From contig JAGLYR010000057.1 in the NCBI GenBank assembly GCA_023132135.1, positions 1 through 22,936 of the forward strand: a stretch of DNA of 22,936 nucleotides, written 5' to 3'. The notes beneath the pieces are model-generated. The model was not told where the DNA came from, did no database searches, and saw only the letters and a list, made by a program, of their open reading frames with translations. The stretch is from Candidatus Eiseniibacteriota bacterium. Lineage in GTDB: Bacteria; Arandabacterota; Arandabacteria; JAGLYR01. How positions within the stretch are numbered: the first letter of the stretch is position 1; the number at the start of each line of letters is the position of its first letter. Below are positions 16,024-22,936 of the stretch, piece by piece. The position numbers were made by a program, and so were the translations under genes.

Positions 16024-17859
16024 CTAGAAATCTGCACTGCGTTGCGGCGCCGATAGCTCCCTCCGGAGTTCCTGCCATATCTTTCTTATCGCCTCCTCGG
16101 CGCCGCCCTTGCAGTACTCCACGACCGTCTTGCCGGCCATCAGAGCGTCGTTCACATTGTGATCAAAGGGAATGCGGCCGATGACGCGTGATCCGCTCTG
16201 CGCCGACATCTCCTCGATGCGGCGGACCTGCTCGGCATTGAGATCGGCTTTGTTGATCACCACAACCGCCGGAACTCGAAAATGCCGGCTGAGCTTCAGC
16301 ACCCGGTCCATATCGTGGACGCCCGAGACGGTCGGCTCCGTGACAATGACAACCAGATCAGTTCCTGTGACCGATGCTATTACCGGGCAACCCGTTCCCG
16401 GAGGCCCATCGCCCAGGATGAGCTCCTGTTTCAACTCCCTGGCAAGCTCGGCAGCGCGATTCCTCACCCTGGTGATGAGACGCCCCGAGTTCTCTTCCGC
16501 AATGCCCAATTTCGCATGCACCATTGGTCCGCAATCGGTATGTGATACGTACCAGCGTCCGGTCATGCTCTCCTCTGTGCGAATTGCGTTCACAGGACAA
16601 ACCAGAGGGCATAGCCCGCATCCTTCGCATGCCAGTGGTTCGATGCGGTATGTAACGTCCGTTTTGGCATTTGCGGGACCATCCTTTTCAATGGCAGCGA
16701 AATGGCATGCCTCCGCACATTCGCCGCATCCCGTACACTCGTCAGGCTCAATTGTTGCCTTCGTACCACCGCTGAAATCGTGTACTTCATAGACCCTGGG
16801 CACCAGGAGAAGATGAAGATCGGCCGCGTCCACATCGTTGTCTGCGAGGACCTGCTGCTTTGCCAAATGTGCCAACGATGCGACAACCGTGGTCTTTCCT
16901 GTTCCGCCCTTGCCGCTGATGACTGTGATCTCCTTGTAGTCCTGCGCTGAGCCCACAGGAAATGGCGGCCGTTCTCCCTTTTCCAGTTCGAGAAGTTCCT
17001 CCGCAGGCACAGCCACTACTTTCGCGGCAAGATTGTCATAGATGGCCAGCAGATTCTCGCGCAGCTCAGGGAACTGTTCCACAAGGATTTGCCCGCTGGA
17101 GTACGCCTCCGCATATTCCCTCTTGAACGGAATCCGGCCTGCTATCGGCAGGCCGATCTGTGCCGCGTAATCTGCGATCATCTTGTCTTCACCGTCGGAA
17201 CGATTGACAATGATCGCTGTGGGCACCCCCAGTTTGAGTGTCAACCCGACAGCGAGCTTCAAATCGTTGAGACCAAAAGGAGTGGGTTCGGTAACGAGAA
17301 GCGCCACGTCAGCGCCCCCTACAGCCTCCACCACGGGACAGGCCGTGCCCGGTGAAGCGTCGATGATGTTGAGGGACCGCGGATCCGCATATTGCTTCAC
17401 GGCCCGAACAACGATAGGGGCAAGCGCTTCACCGATGTTCAGAAGACCATGAGCGAAGAAGAAAGGCTTATGGTCTGTTGCCGCCTGAACGGTTCCGATC
17501 GGCGTGGGACGCTCCGTCAGGGCTCCCTCGGGACATACATAGGAACAGACTCCGCACGAGTGGCAAAGCTCGTTGAAAATCAGCACCTTCCCCTTGACCA
17601 CGGCTATGGCGTTATAGTTGCATGCTTCACCGCACTTGCCGCAACCCGTGCACCTGGTCTCGTCCCAAACGGGCTTGAGTACTGTAACGGCCTTCTCCTC
17701 AGTAAAGCGAGGCTGAACAAACAAGTGGCCATTCGGTTCTTCCACATCGCAATCCAGCAGCCGCACGTTTTCCCCGCGACAGGCCAGAGCATGCACCAGG
17801 TTCACCGCGAATGTCGTTTTTCCGGTGCCTCCCTTTCCGCTGGCGACAGTGATAACCAT
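16024..17859 (-). CDS. Fused double MinD/Mrp-type ATPase, each half with a 2x[4Fe-4S] ferredoxin insert
   Basis: A 611-residue protein starting at ATG 17859, with GGAGG nine bases upstream. It consists of two complete copies of the MinD-superfamily ferredoxin ATPase (COG1149-type). Half one: deviant Walker A GKGGTGKTT at 8-16, cysteine clusters CTGCGKCGEAC (~69) and CHSCGVCSYVC (~98), then IIDASPGTACPV and VTEPTPFGLNDL. Half two: Walker A at ~315-323, CTGCGECAEAC (~373) and CEGCGLCPLVC (~411), then LGDGPPGTGCPV and VTEPTVSGVHDM. In most genomes these are two adjacent genes, so the fusion is notable. Such proteins are related to the nitrogenase iron protein and to Mrp/Nbp35 scaffolds. A role in Fe-S cluster handling or electron transfer is likely, the substrate unknown. 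It follows the OsmC-like gene by 25 bases, clearly in one operon. Confidence 0.93.
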   Translation of the reverse strand: MVITVASGKGGTGKTTFAVNLVHALACRGENVRLLDCDVEEPNGHLFVQPRFTEEKAVTVLKPVWDETRCTGCGKCGEACNYNAIAVVKGKVLIFNELCHSCGVCSYVCPEGALTERPTPIGTVQAATDHKPFFFAHGLLNIGEALAPIVVRAVKQYADPRSLNIIDASPGTACPVVEAVGGADVALLVTEPTPFGLNDLKLAVGLTLKLGVPTAIIVNRSDGEDKMIADYAAQIGLPIAGRIPFKREYAEAYSSGQILVEQFPELRENLLAIYDNLAAKVVAVPAEELLELEKGERPPFPVGSAQDYKEITVISGKGGTGKTTVVASLAHLAKQQVLADNDVDAADLHLLLVPRVYEVHDFSGGTKATIEPDECTGCGECAEACHFAAIEKDGPANAKTDVTYRIEPLACEGCGLCPLVCPVNAIRTEESMTGRWYVSHTDCGPMVHAKLGIAEENSGRLITRVRNRAAELARELKQELILGDGPPGTGCPVIASVTGTDLVVIVTEPTVSGVHDMDRVLKLSRHFRVPAVVVINKADLNAEQVRRIEEMSAQSGSRVIGRIPFDHNVNDALMAGKTVVEYCKGGAEEAIRKIWQELRRELSAPQRSADF

Positions 17860-17884
17860 TCTTTTGTACCTCCTGGTCAGGTTG

Positions 17885-18352
17885 CTACTCTCCACTCGTA
17901 CCAACTACATCCACTACAGGCTCCAAGCTTATTCTCGAACGCAAAGACTGGGAGACCAGGCATCGTTTCTCGGCACCATCCATGGCGCGCAGTGCCTTCG
18001 CTTTCATCCCGTCCGACTCAACGGAAAGCCTGGCACGGACAGTGATACTGCTGAACATCAATTTCCCATCCACCATCTCCACTGTCCCTTCTGCTTGGCT
18101 CTCGTAGGACAGGAACCTCACCTCGCGCTTCTCTGCGATTGCCAGAAACGTCATCATGATACACGAGTTTACCGAAGCAACGAGCATGTCTTCCGGGCTC
18201 CAGATACCCTCGTGCCCATTGAACTCCGGCGGCGTAGCTACATCGACATCGGGTTTGCCCTCAGATTCGAGTCGCCCGCGCTTGTCCTCTGCCCATTTGA
18301 CATTCACCCGGTACTGGAATCTCTTCGGGCTCACATTCGGCAGGTGGACCAT
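17885..18352 (-). CDS. OsmC-family peroxiredoxin-like protein
   Basis: A 155-residue protein from ATG 18352, with GAGGAG eight bases upstream. It shows the OsmC fold in order: an N-terminal strand (FQYRVNVKWAEDKRGRLES), the signature PPEFNGHEGIWSPEDMLVAS, and the long helix with Cys64 (VNSCIMMTFLAIAEK), followed by the second half with Cys131 (AEKRCLVSQSL). OsmC/Ohr proteins reduce organic hydroperoxides with this cysteine pair. Here both are present, although spacing and length fit the OsmC-like subgroup rather than Ohr. It is cytosolic. A strong promoter lies upstream and the Fe-S-type ATPase directly downstream, which suggests joint expression under redox stress; that link is inferred. Confidence 0.88.
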   Translation of the reverse strand: MVHLPNVSPKRFQYRVNVKWAEDKRGRLESEGKPDVDVATPPEFNGHEGIWSPEDMLVASVNSCIMMTFLAIAEKREVRFLSYESQAEGTVEMVDGKLMFSSITVRARLSVESDGMKAKALRAMDGAEKRCLVSQSLRSRISLEPVVDVVGTSGE

Positions 18353-18432
18353 TGACCTGACTCCTCAGAAATGAAGCATCGACTACGCTCAACCCGGCAC
18401 TCGCAGATATTGAGCCCTTCGACTATGTAGCC

Positions 18433-18460
18433 AATATATGAACCAGGCATTCCATGTCAA
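18433..18460 (-). promoter_or_regulatory. Strong sigma70-like promoter for the OsmC / MinD operon
   Basis: On the minus strand TTGACA (18455-18460) and TATATT (18433-18438) are 16 bases apart, a perfect -35 and a five-of-six -10. The leader to ATG 18352 is about 75 bases. No obvious operator dyad overlaps it. Confidence 0.65.
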
Positions 18461-18469
18461 CACCAGATT

Positions 18470-18515
18470 GGCCCCCTCGCCGTCTGGCCCTCTCGCCCTC
18501 GCTCCCTCGCCTTGG
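18470..18515 (+). repeat. CCCTCGCC-type pyrimidine-rich tract
   Basis: A run of imperfect units of the kind CCCTCGCC and CCCTCTCGCC in the divergent region. A similar tract lies at 22043-22083 between rnhB and yraN. The other strand carries regularly spaced GGG runs, so quadruplex formation is possible. No gene occupies it. Confidence 0.5.
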
Positions 18516-18529
18516 CTCTATCCCCCCGC

Positions 18530-18558
18530 TTGACACTCACTCGCGTCACTGATAGGTT
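18530..18558 (+). promoter_or_regulatory. Candidate promoter giving a leaderless mRNA
   Basis: TTGACA (18530-18535) and TAGGTT (18553-18558) have a 17-base spacer. The ATG at 18566 comes only seven bases after the -10, so transcription would begin at or next to the start codon. No Shine-Dalgarno sequence is visible, which agrees with leaderless translation. Confidence 0.45.
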
Positions 18559-18565
18559 TCCATCC

Positions 18566-19444
18566 ATGGATCTGGGGCTCTCACTCGGCGCGTTTCATGA
18601 CTTCACTCTGGACGAGGCACTGGAAATCTGCCGGCGTCTCGCGGATCGATTCCATCTCACGGCCGTCGAAATCAACCTTCAGGCGCGTCCGGGGCCGGAT
18701 ATGGACTGGCTTCGGGACGTTCCCGAGGACAAACTGCGGACTTTCGCCGCTCCATTCCGTCACCGCGGCGCTCATCTTCCCTTTGTCGACCTCAACCTCA
18801 TTTCCACCAACACCGGGATCCGCGATGAATCCCTGAGACAGACCCAACGGGCCATCGAGGTTGCAGGACGGATGGGGTTGACCTACGTCGTCGTGCATGC
18901 CAGCGGCTTTCGCCCCTCCTTCCCGTGGGAAAAGGAACGACCTCTCTGGCTGGACATCTTCCGGCAAGTGGGAGAATGGTCCGGCGCGAACGGTATGGTG
19001 CTCTGCATCGAGAACGGAGCGCGCCTGGTCCGGCTTGACCGATTGCTGGAGATCATCGAGGCGCTGGATGCGGATCGCACCCGTCTCTGCATCGACGTCG
19101 GCCACGCCTACCAGCGCCTGTGGGGTCCGCGATCCATCGCCGCCCGCATTCTTCCCCGCCTCGACAGGATCTGGAACGGGGCCTTCCGAATCGAGAAGTT
19201 CATGCCCTTCGAGCGGTATGGTTCTCTGGCCGCCTTCGTCCGGGAAGCCGGCCCATGGATCCATCATTTCCACCTGCACGACCGCAAGGGGCAGACCGAC
19301 CACATTGGTCTCGGGGAAGGCGCTATTGACCTTGAGCCCCTCGCACCGCACCTGGCAGAGAAGCCCGTGATCCTCGAGATTCCGAGAACCTCGGAGGAGG
19401 CTTTCGCAAAGCAGATTGAGCGCGCTCTGGAGCTGGTATCGTAG
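18566..19444 (+). CDS. Sugar-phosphate isomerase/epimerase-like TIM barrel (AP endonuclease family 2 fold)
   Basis: A 292-residue cytosolic protein from ATG 18566; the frame continues upstream to 18512 but only through the low-complexity tract. It has the xylose-isomerase-like TIM barrel pattern with metal ligands on successive strands: Glu149 (LCIENGA), Asp177 and His180 (CIDVGHA), a His cluster at 233-238 (WIHHFHLHD), His246 and Glu251 (DHIGLGEGAID), and Glu271 (VILEIPR). This family includes sugar isomerases, inosose dehydratase-like enzymes and endonuclease IV; the sequence favours isomerase/epimerase over DNA repair because the nine-ligand zinc pattern of endonuclease IV is not complete. 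The substrate cannot be told. It stands alone on this strand, flanked by a divergent promoter region and by terminator-like hairpins. Confidence 0.85.
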   Translation: MDLGLSLGAFHDFTLDEALEICRRLADRFHLTAVEINLQARPGPDMDWLRDVPEDKLRTFAAPFRHRGAHLPFVDLNLISTNTGIRDESLRQTQRAIEVAGRMGLTYVVVHASGFRPSFPWEKERPLWLDIFRQVGEWSGANGMVLCIENGARLVRLDRLLEIIEALDADRTRLCIDVGHAYQRLWGPRSIAARILPRLDRIWNGAFRIEKFMPFERYGSLAAFVREAGPWIHHFHLHDRKGQTDHIGLGEGAIDLEPLAPHLAEKPVILEIPRTSEEAFAKQIERALELVS

Positions 19445-19489
19445 GGGCGACCCGGTGGCTGGAGGATGGTTGTTCGTGTTCTTCCTTCC

Positions 19490-19546
19490 CCCCGGGTTCC
19501 ACTTCGTTGCACCCGGGGCTAGCATTGAGCCGCCCCCTCCGGGGGC
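19490..19546. terminator. Two GC-rich hairpins between convergent genes
   Basis: CCCCGGGT (19490-19497) pairs with ACCCGGGG (19511-19518), and GCCCCC (19532-19537) pairs with GGGGGC (19541-19546) over a three-base loop. They lie between the isomerase stop and the histidine kinase stop, the expected place for terminators of both. No T-run is present, so termination efficiency is uncertain. Confidence 0.5.
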
Positions 19547-19581
19547 TTCAACCCCTCCAAAGACTGCCCAGTGAGCATGGA

Positions 19582-20496
19582 CTATTTCTGCTCGCGCGGG
19601 AGCGTCACCAGGAACACGGTCCCCTTCCCCTCTGCGCTTTCCACTTCGATACTCCCACCATGGTTCTTCGCTATGCGGCAGCAGACGGCCAGCCCGAACC
19701 CGCGCGCACCTTTCTTGCTGCTGAACCGGGGCTCGAAGATCTGCCGGACTATTTCCGGTGGGATACCAGGCCCCTCGTCCTGAACGGTGATCTCAACTAC
19801 ATTCTCTCGCTCAACATACCGGGTCGAGACAACGACCTGTCCTGGCTGGCGTCCCATGGCATCCACCGCATTCTTGAGCAGATTCAGCATCACTTGCTCC
19901 ATCTGCCCTCCGTCTGCCTCGATCGCGGGCAGATTCTCGTCCAGCACAGCGAGGAACCGGATCCCGAGGCTGGATGCCGCGGGCTCCAGGAAGTGGATAA
20001 CTCTGGCCGCCACATCGTTGATCCTGCATGCGCAGATCTCGGTCTTCTGAGATGAGAAGTCCATCAGGCCCTTCGATAGCCGCTCCATCCGGTCCGCGTG
20101 ATCGAGAATGATGATCGCCGCCTTCCGGGCCACATCCATCTGATTCCTCTCCATGGCAACGGGTATCATCTCTGCTCGTCCCCTCATCACAGCGAGGTAG
20201 TTCTTCAGCTCGTGACCAATCTCCGCAGCCATCTGCCCCATGGCCGCGTTTCTCTCCGAGAGGAGCATCTGTTCCTGGACATCCCGCAGCTGCTTGTTTG
20301 CCAACTCCAGTGAACGGGCGCGCCGCACAACCTCACCGTAGGCTGTCGACGCCTCTTGCCTGGCCGCCCCAAGCGCGTGATCCAGCTGGACGTACACTTC
20401 CTCCAGCTCGGCGAGCAGCTGCTCGTTCTCGTGCTGCAGCCGGTCCAGCTCGGAGCGCGTCTTCCGCCCGGATCGCGTGAGGAAACTTAAGGGCAA
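19582..20496 (-). CDS. Soluble sensor-type histidine kinase with N-terminal coiled coil
   Basis: I place the start at the TTG at 20496, which has GAGAGGG five bases upstream and follows the TPR gene stop by 139 bases; the open frame further upstream only shadows that gene. The resulting 304-residue kinase has no membrane segment. Residues 12-80 form a coiled coil (SELDRLQHENEQLLAELEEV, LELANKQLRDVQEQMLLSE). The HisKA box has His95 in IGHELKNYLAVM, and the ATPase domain shows N box NLLKNAVDAMG (205), G1 DEGPGIP (240), F box FEPRFSSKKG (254) and G2 GFGLA (266). All are intact. No response regulator is in the window. Input probably comes through the coiled coil from a partner, possibly the TPR lipoprotein or the small membrane protein encoded just upstream. 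Family assignment is firm; the start is fairly so. Confidence 0.9.
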   Translation of the reverse strand: MPLSFLTRSGRKTRSELDRLQHENEQLLAELEEVYVQLDHALGAARQEASTAYGEVVRRARSLELANKQLRDVQEQMLLSERNAAMGQMAAEIGHELKNYLAVMRGRAEMIPVAMERNQMDVARKAAIIILDHADRMERLSKGLMDFSSQKTEICACRINDVAARVIHFLEPAASSLGIRFLAVLDENLPAIEADGGQMEQVMLNLLKNAVDAMGRQPGQVVVSTRYVERENVVEITVQDEGPGIPPEIVRQIFEPRFSSKKGARGFGLAVCCRIAKNHGGSIEVESAEGKGTVFLVTLPREQK

Positions 20497-20635
20497 GGGA
20501 ATCCCTCTCGAAGTTAGAGGTAGAACTCCATGTTCAGGATCGGCAAGTCCTGGCAGTATCTTGATGGGGGACGGGATCTGGGGTAAAGGTGTGGTGCGGC
20601 AAGAGGGATTGCCGGGCCGAGCCCGGCGCCCACAC
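20497..20635. other. Spacer between TPR and kinase genes
   Basis: This 139-base spacer has no gene. It contains a GC-rich inverted pair, GCCGGGC and GCCCGGC, at about 20610-20626, just after the TPR stop. That could attenuate read-through into the kinase gene and thus set its level relative to the TPR protein. Confidence 0.4.
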
Positions 20636-21493
20636 TTACTGCTGCCTTGTGCGGTCGATGTTCTTCCGGACGGAGTCGGCAAAGGCCCCCTTGGGAAGAA
20701 CCTCCAGCGCTTTCTCCCACTGCTGGACGGCCCCGCCGGGATCCCCGATGTCCTTGAGCACTGCGCCAAGACTCAGCCGGGCAGCGGCCAGGTTGGGATC
20801 GATTTCCAAGGCTTGCCGGTAGTAGTAAATGGCGGAGTCCGGCGCGTCGCCGGCGGCGAACGCGTTGGCCAGACCCACGATCACGATGGGTACTCCCGGA
20901 CTCAGCTCCAGCGCCCTCCGGTGAGCCGCCAGCGCCGCCTCCTGCATTCCTTCTACGACATACAGCTCACCCAGTTTGTGGTAGGCCATGGTGTAATCCG
21001 GCTGGAGCTCGATGGCTTTCGAGTAGTACTGCATTGCCTGGGGACGATCCCCGATCTGGAAGAAGAGATTGCCCATGCTGTGATACGCCATAGCCAGATC
21101 AGGATCCTGGAGGAGTGCACGCCTGTAGCTGAGCAAGGCTTCACCGAACTGCCCCTTGGCTTTCAGTGCATTGCCCAGGTTGTAGTGGGCCATGGCGTAG
21201 CTGGTGTCAGAGAGAACAGCGTGCCGGAACTCCGCAATGGCGGCATCCATGAGCCCCCGTCCGCCATAGATGATACCCAGCGCGTTGTGGGCGCGTGTAT
21301 GCCTGGGGTTGTGACGGATGGCCTTCCGGTACTCCAGGATAGCCTGGTCGTGCCGACCCGCGACCGCCAGCCTCTCGCCCTCTCTGAAGTGCTTCTCGTC
21401 CCGCCCGCACCCCATGCACATGGCTATCATGATAGCGGCCATTGTCGCCAGCATCACGATCTTGACTCCGCGTCCGTCTCTGTTCCTTTTCAT
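20636..21493 (-). CDS. TPR-repeat lipoprotein
   Basis: A 285-residue protein from ATG 21493 (AGGA 11 bases upstream, weak). A short basic start and a hydrophobic segment (KIVMLATMAAIMIAMCMGCG) end in an imperfect lipobox with Cys29 as likely anchor. From about residue 35 to 270 the chain consists of seven TPR units, each with the pattern W/A-x-L-G-x-Y/F ... A-x-x-x-Y-x-x-A-L-x-x-x-P, for example AHNALGIIYGGRGLMDAAIAEFRHAV, AHYNLGNALKAKGQFGEALLSYRRAL and AYHKLGELYVVEGMQEAALAAHRRAL. TPR lipoproteins hold together envelope complexes. The gene lies 7 bases after the 42-residue membrane protein gene and upstream of the kinase gene, in one probable operon. Which partner it binds is unknown. Confidence 0.9.
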   Translation of the reverse strand: MKRNRDGRGVKIVMLATMAAIMIAMCMGCGRDEKHFREGERLAVAGRHDQAILEYRKAIRHNPRHTRAHNALGIIYGGRGLMDAAIAEFRHAVLSDTSYAMAHYNLGNALKAKGQFGEALLSYRRALLQDPDLAMAYHSMGNLFFQIGDRPQAMQYYSKAIELQPDYTMAYHKLGELYVVEGMQEAALAAHRRALELSPGVPIVIVGLANAFAAGDAPDSAIYYYRQALEIDPNLAAARLSLGAVLKDIGDPGGAVQQWEKALEVLPKGAFADSVRKNIDRTRQQ

Positions 21494-21500
21494 GTCATGA

Positions 21501-21629
21501 TCATCCTGTAGTTGTTCGCCTTTTTCGCCACTCCCGAATCCTGTCTGTGACCAGAACTACCCCAACCATGAGCACCACGAGTGCGTTCACGCCGAGGATC
21601 AAGAGTCCGATGGTAATTAGAAGTTCCAC
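21501..21629 (-). CDS. 42-residue single-span membrane protein
   Basis: A small gene starting at GTG 21629, with GGAG six bases upstream, and ending in TGA at 21501-21503, seven bases before the TPR lipoprotein start. The product begins MELLITIGLLILGVNALVVL, continues through one hydrophobic helix of about 26 residues and ends with a strongly basic tail (DRIREWRKRRTTTG). By the positive-inside rule the tail is cytosolic. The close spacing to both neighbours and the clear membrane/basic-tail design argue for a real gene. It could anchor or signal between the TPR lipoprotein outside and the kinase inside. No family is recognised. Confidence 0.6.
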   Translation of the reverse strand: MELLITIGLLILGVNALVVLMVGVVLVTDRIREWRKRRTTTG

Positions 21630-21644
21630 TCCAGGCTCCGGCGA

Positions 21645-22028
21645 TTACACGACAAAGCGTTTCTCGATCCAGAACGCGTCTTGGATGTGATCGATGAACC
21701 AGCCGCTGGAATCAGGTGCTTCCATCAGGGCCAACACGTCGAACCGGCAGTCCGTTCCTTCAAGCCCCCGCACCCGGAGGTAGTGAGCCGCCACCCGGGC
21801 AATCTGGCTCTGCTTTCTCTGGTCCACGGCGCGCTCCGGAGAACCGAATTTCTCGCCTCTGCGAGCCTTGACTTCAATGAAGATAAGCACGCCCCGGTGC
21901 TGCGCAATCACATCAATCTCGGCCCGATGCCAGCGGTAGTTCCTCTCGATAATCCGGTATCCCCTTGCTTCCAGGTGGCGGACTGCTGCCTCTTCCCCTC
22001 TTCGTCCCATCTCGACCGTACTTGCCAC
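21645..22028 (-). CDS. yraN: YraN-family endonuclease-like protein (UPF0102)
   Basis: A 127-residue protein from GTG 22028, with GGAGG about nine bases upstream; an ATG at 22010 is an alternative. The longer frame to 22346 lies within rnhB and is not used. It shows the YraN/UPF0102 pattern: MGRRGEEAAVRHLEARGYRI, then RNYRWHRAEIDVIA with Glu37 and Asp39, then VLIFIEVKARRGEKFG with Glu52 and Lys54, and the later VDQRKQSQIARVAAHYL helix. This is a PD-(D/E)xK-type nuclease fold; the precise role is unknown, though links to recombination have been proposed. The gene follows rnhB by 61 bases, a conserved neighbourhood in many bacteria. Confidence 0.93.
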   Translation of the reverse strand: MASTVEMGRRGEEAAVRHLEARGYRIIERNYRWHRAEIDVIAQHRGVLIFIEVKARRGEKFGSPERAVDQRKQSQIARVAAHYLRVRGLEGTDCRFDVLALMEAPDSSGWFIDHIQDAFWIEKRFVV

Positions 22029-22089
22029 CCTATTTTCCCTCCCCACTCCCCCACGCCCTTGCCCTCTCGCCCTCTCGCGCCCTCGCAGT
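22029..22089 (-). other. rnhB-yraN spacer with a pyrimidine-rich tract
   Basis: This spacer is almost wholly C/T on the plus strand and includes CCCTCTCGCCCTCTCGC, similar to the tract at 18470-18515. On the transcribed strand it gives GAGGGCGAGAGGG-like RNA just ahead of the yraN start. The G-rich leader could fold into a quadruplex and affect yraN translation. Confidence 0.5.
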
Positions 22090-22866
22090 CTACGCCCCGC
22101 AGAAAGTGCGTCTGTGGATGGGGCACAGCCCCAGCCGCGCAATAGCTTCCCGGTGTGCCTCGGTGCCGTATCCCTTGTGCCGGCTGAACTCGTACCCCGG
22201 GTACTTCCGGTCCAGCACAACCATGATGCGGTCCCGCACGACCTTCGCCACCACGGAAGCGGCTGCGATGGAGAGGGACTGTTGATCTCCACGACAGATT
22301 CCCATCTGGCGGAGAGAAAGTCCGGGAATGCGCTCCCCGTCAACAAACACTATGTCCGGATCGCAACCTAACCGCCCAAGGGCCTTGCGCATTGCCATGA
22401 ACGTCGCTTGCCGGATGTTCTCTCGATCAACCACATCCTGCCAGACCATTCCCACGCCCATGGCCCTGCACTTCGACAGGATCTCAGCAAAAAGCACTTC
22501 TCTCCGAGCCGGGCTCAGGCGTTTGGAGTCGTCCACGCCGGGCAGATCGACGTTCCGGTCCACCACGACAGCCGCCGCCACTACAGGGCCGGCCAGAGGG
22601 CCCCGTCCCACCTCATCCACTCCGGCCACGATCCCCACGCCCCGGTTCCACTGAGCCTCCTCAAGCCGGAGCATCTGTTGCATGTGCTCTCGCTCGGCTT
22701 GGGCTTTTGCCCGGAGGAACTGCACCCTCTTGCCCAAAGCTCGAACACCGGCACGCCGATCGGCAAGAAGCGCCCCGAGGAACGCGTCATCGGGCGCCCA
22801 GCCAAGCCGTTCCAACGTGCGGCGCGCTGTAGCCACAGTGAATAGTTCTCTGAGCGCCTCAGCCAT
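22090..22866 (-). CDS. rnhB: Ribonuclease HII
   Basis: A 258-residue enzyme from ATG 22866, with AGGTGG four bases upstream. It removes RNA from RNA-DNA hybrids and single ribonucleotides from DNA. The catalytic core shows AGVDEVGRGPLAGPV (Asp84, Glu85), VDDSKRLSPARRE, FVDGERIPG (Asp176), GDQQSLSIAAASVVAKVVRD (Asp194) and KGYGTEAHREAI near the C-terminus. About 75 residues precede the core, an extension rich in Arg and Leu with helix-forming sequence, similar in length to the one in some Firmicutes RNases HII. All catalytic residues are present. It leads the run with yraN, as in many genomes. Confidence 0.96.
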   Translation of the reverse strand: MAEALRELFTVATARRTLERLGWAPDDAFLGALLADRRAGVRALGKRVQFLRAKAQAEREHMQQMLRLEEAQWNRGVGIVAGVDEVGRGPLAGPVVAAAVVVDRNVDLPGVDDSKRLSPARREVLFAEILSKCRAMGVGMVWQDVVDRENIRQATFMAMRKALGRLGCDPDIVFVDGERIPGLSLRQMGICRGDQQSLSIAAASVVAKVVRDRIMVVLDRKYPGYEFSRHKGYGTEAHREAIARLGLCPIHRRTFCGA

Positions 22867-22936
22867 CAGACCACCTGGTGAGCAATGCGGGCATCAATCA
22901 CCCGGGTTATCGCCTGGGTTATTCAGGAATCCCGTC
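22867..22936. other. Upstream of rnhB, with repeat end
   Basis: The 70 bases to the right edge carry the rnhB ribosome binding site. They also contain GGGTTAT twice (22904-22910 and 22916-22922); the second lies in TGGGTTATTCAGG (22915-22927), which is identical to 736-748. A dispersed-repeat copy may begin here and continue past the edge. Confidence 0.4.

Noticed and set aside
18470-18530. CRISPR-like array
   Set aside because: Units are 7-10 bases, imperfect and without spacers; it is a low-complexity tract.
22029-22346. N-terminal extension of YraN into rnhB
   Set aside because: The frame continues through rnhB codons and the C/T-rich spacer; the GTG at 22028 has a proper site and gives the usual family length.

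Overview
The window looks like a GC-rich Gram-negative bacterial chromosome segment. It encodes secreted and lipid-anchored proteins, beta-propeller (PD40) lipoproteins, and a subtilase ending in a YPNPFNP / FlgD-like C-terminal domain. That combination is typical of the FCB-group and neighbouring candidate phyla (Eisenbacteria/Krumholzibacteria-like lineages). The lineage is inferred from gene style only; no rRNA or tRNA gene is present.

Layout. (1) 1-6560, secreted-protein region: a truncated exported protein on the minus strand, a divergent promoter region, a large subtilisin-like protease whose signal peptide is out of frame across a C8 run, and two tandem paralogous PD40 lipoproteins. 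The last codons of the second lipoprotein lie inside a dispersed repeat. (2) 6520-9790, decayed accessory region, all genes on the minus strand: a 189-bp element with terminal inverted repeats, a HEPN-like gene broken by an in-frame TAG, the C-terminal half of a NYN-type nuclease, a 119-bp element with 31-bp perfect inverted repeats, the first ~45 codons of an SMC/RecF-like ATPase cut just after Walker A, an intact 70-residue protein coupled to it, and an intact HEPN-like protein. (3) 9787-13481: a large single-chain type IIG-like restriction-modification enzyme and a Yip1-type membrane protein. Regions 2 and 3 together read as a defence island in which the RM enzyme is whole and a neighbouring HEPN/small protein/ATPase module has been broken by palindromic elements. 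(4) 13694-19444, housekeeping and metabolism: an exported prolyl oligopeptidase, an OsmC-like gene followed by a fused double MinD/ferredoxin ATPase, and a TIM-barrel sugar-phosphate isomerase. (5) 19582-22866, a minus-strand run: rnhB, yraN, an unlisted 42-residue membrane protein, a TPR lipoprotein, and a soluble histidine kinase.

The clearest candidate for something undescribed is the HEPN, 70-residue protein and ATPase order at 8236-9486, with NYN and second HEPN-like remnants downstream. The short membrane peptide, TPR lipoprotein and cytosolic kinase at 19582-21629 could be a second unnamed module, probably for envelope-linked signalling. Both are inferences from gene order and visible motifs; no database search was possible.
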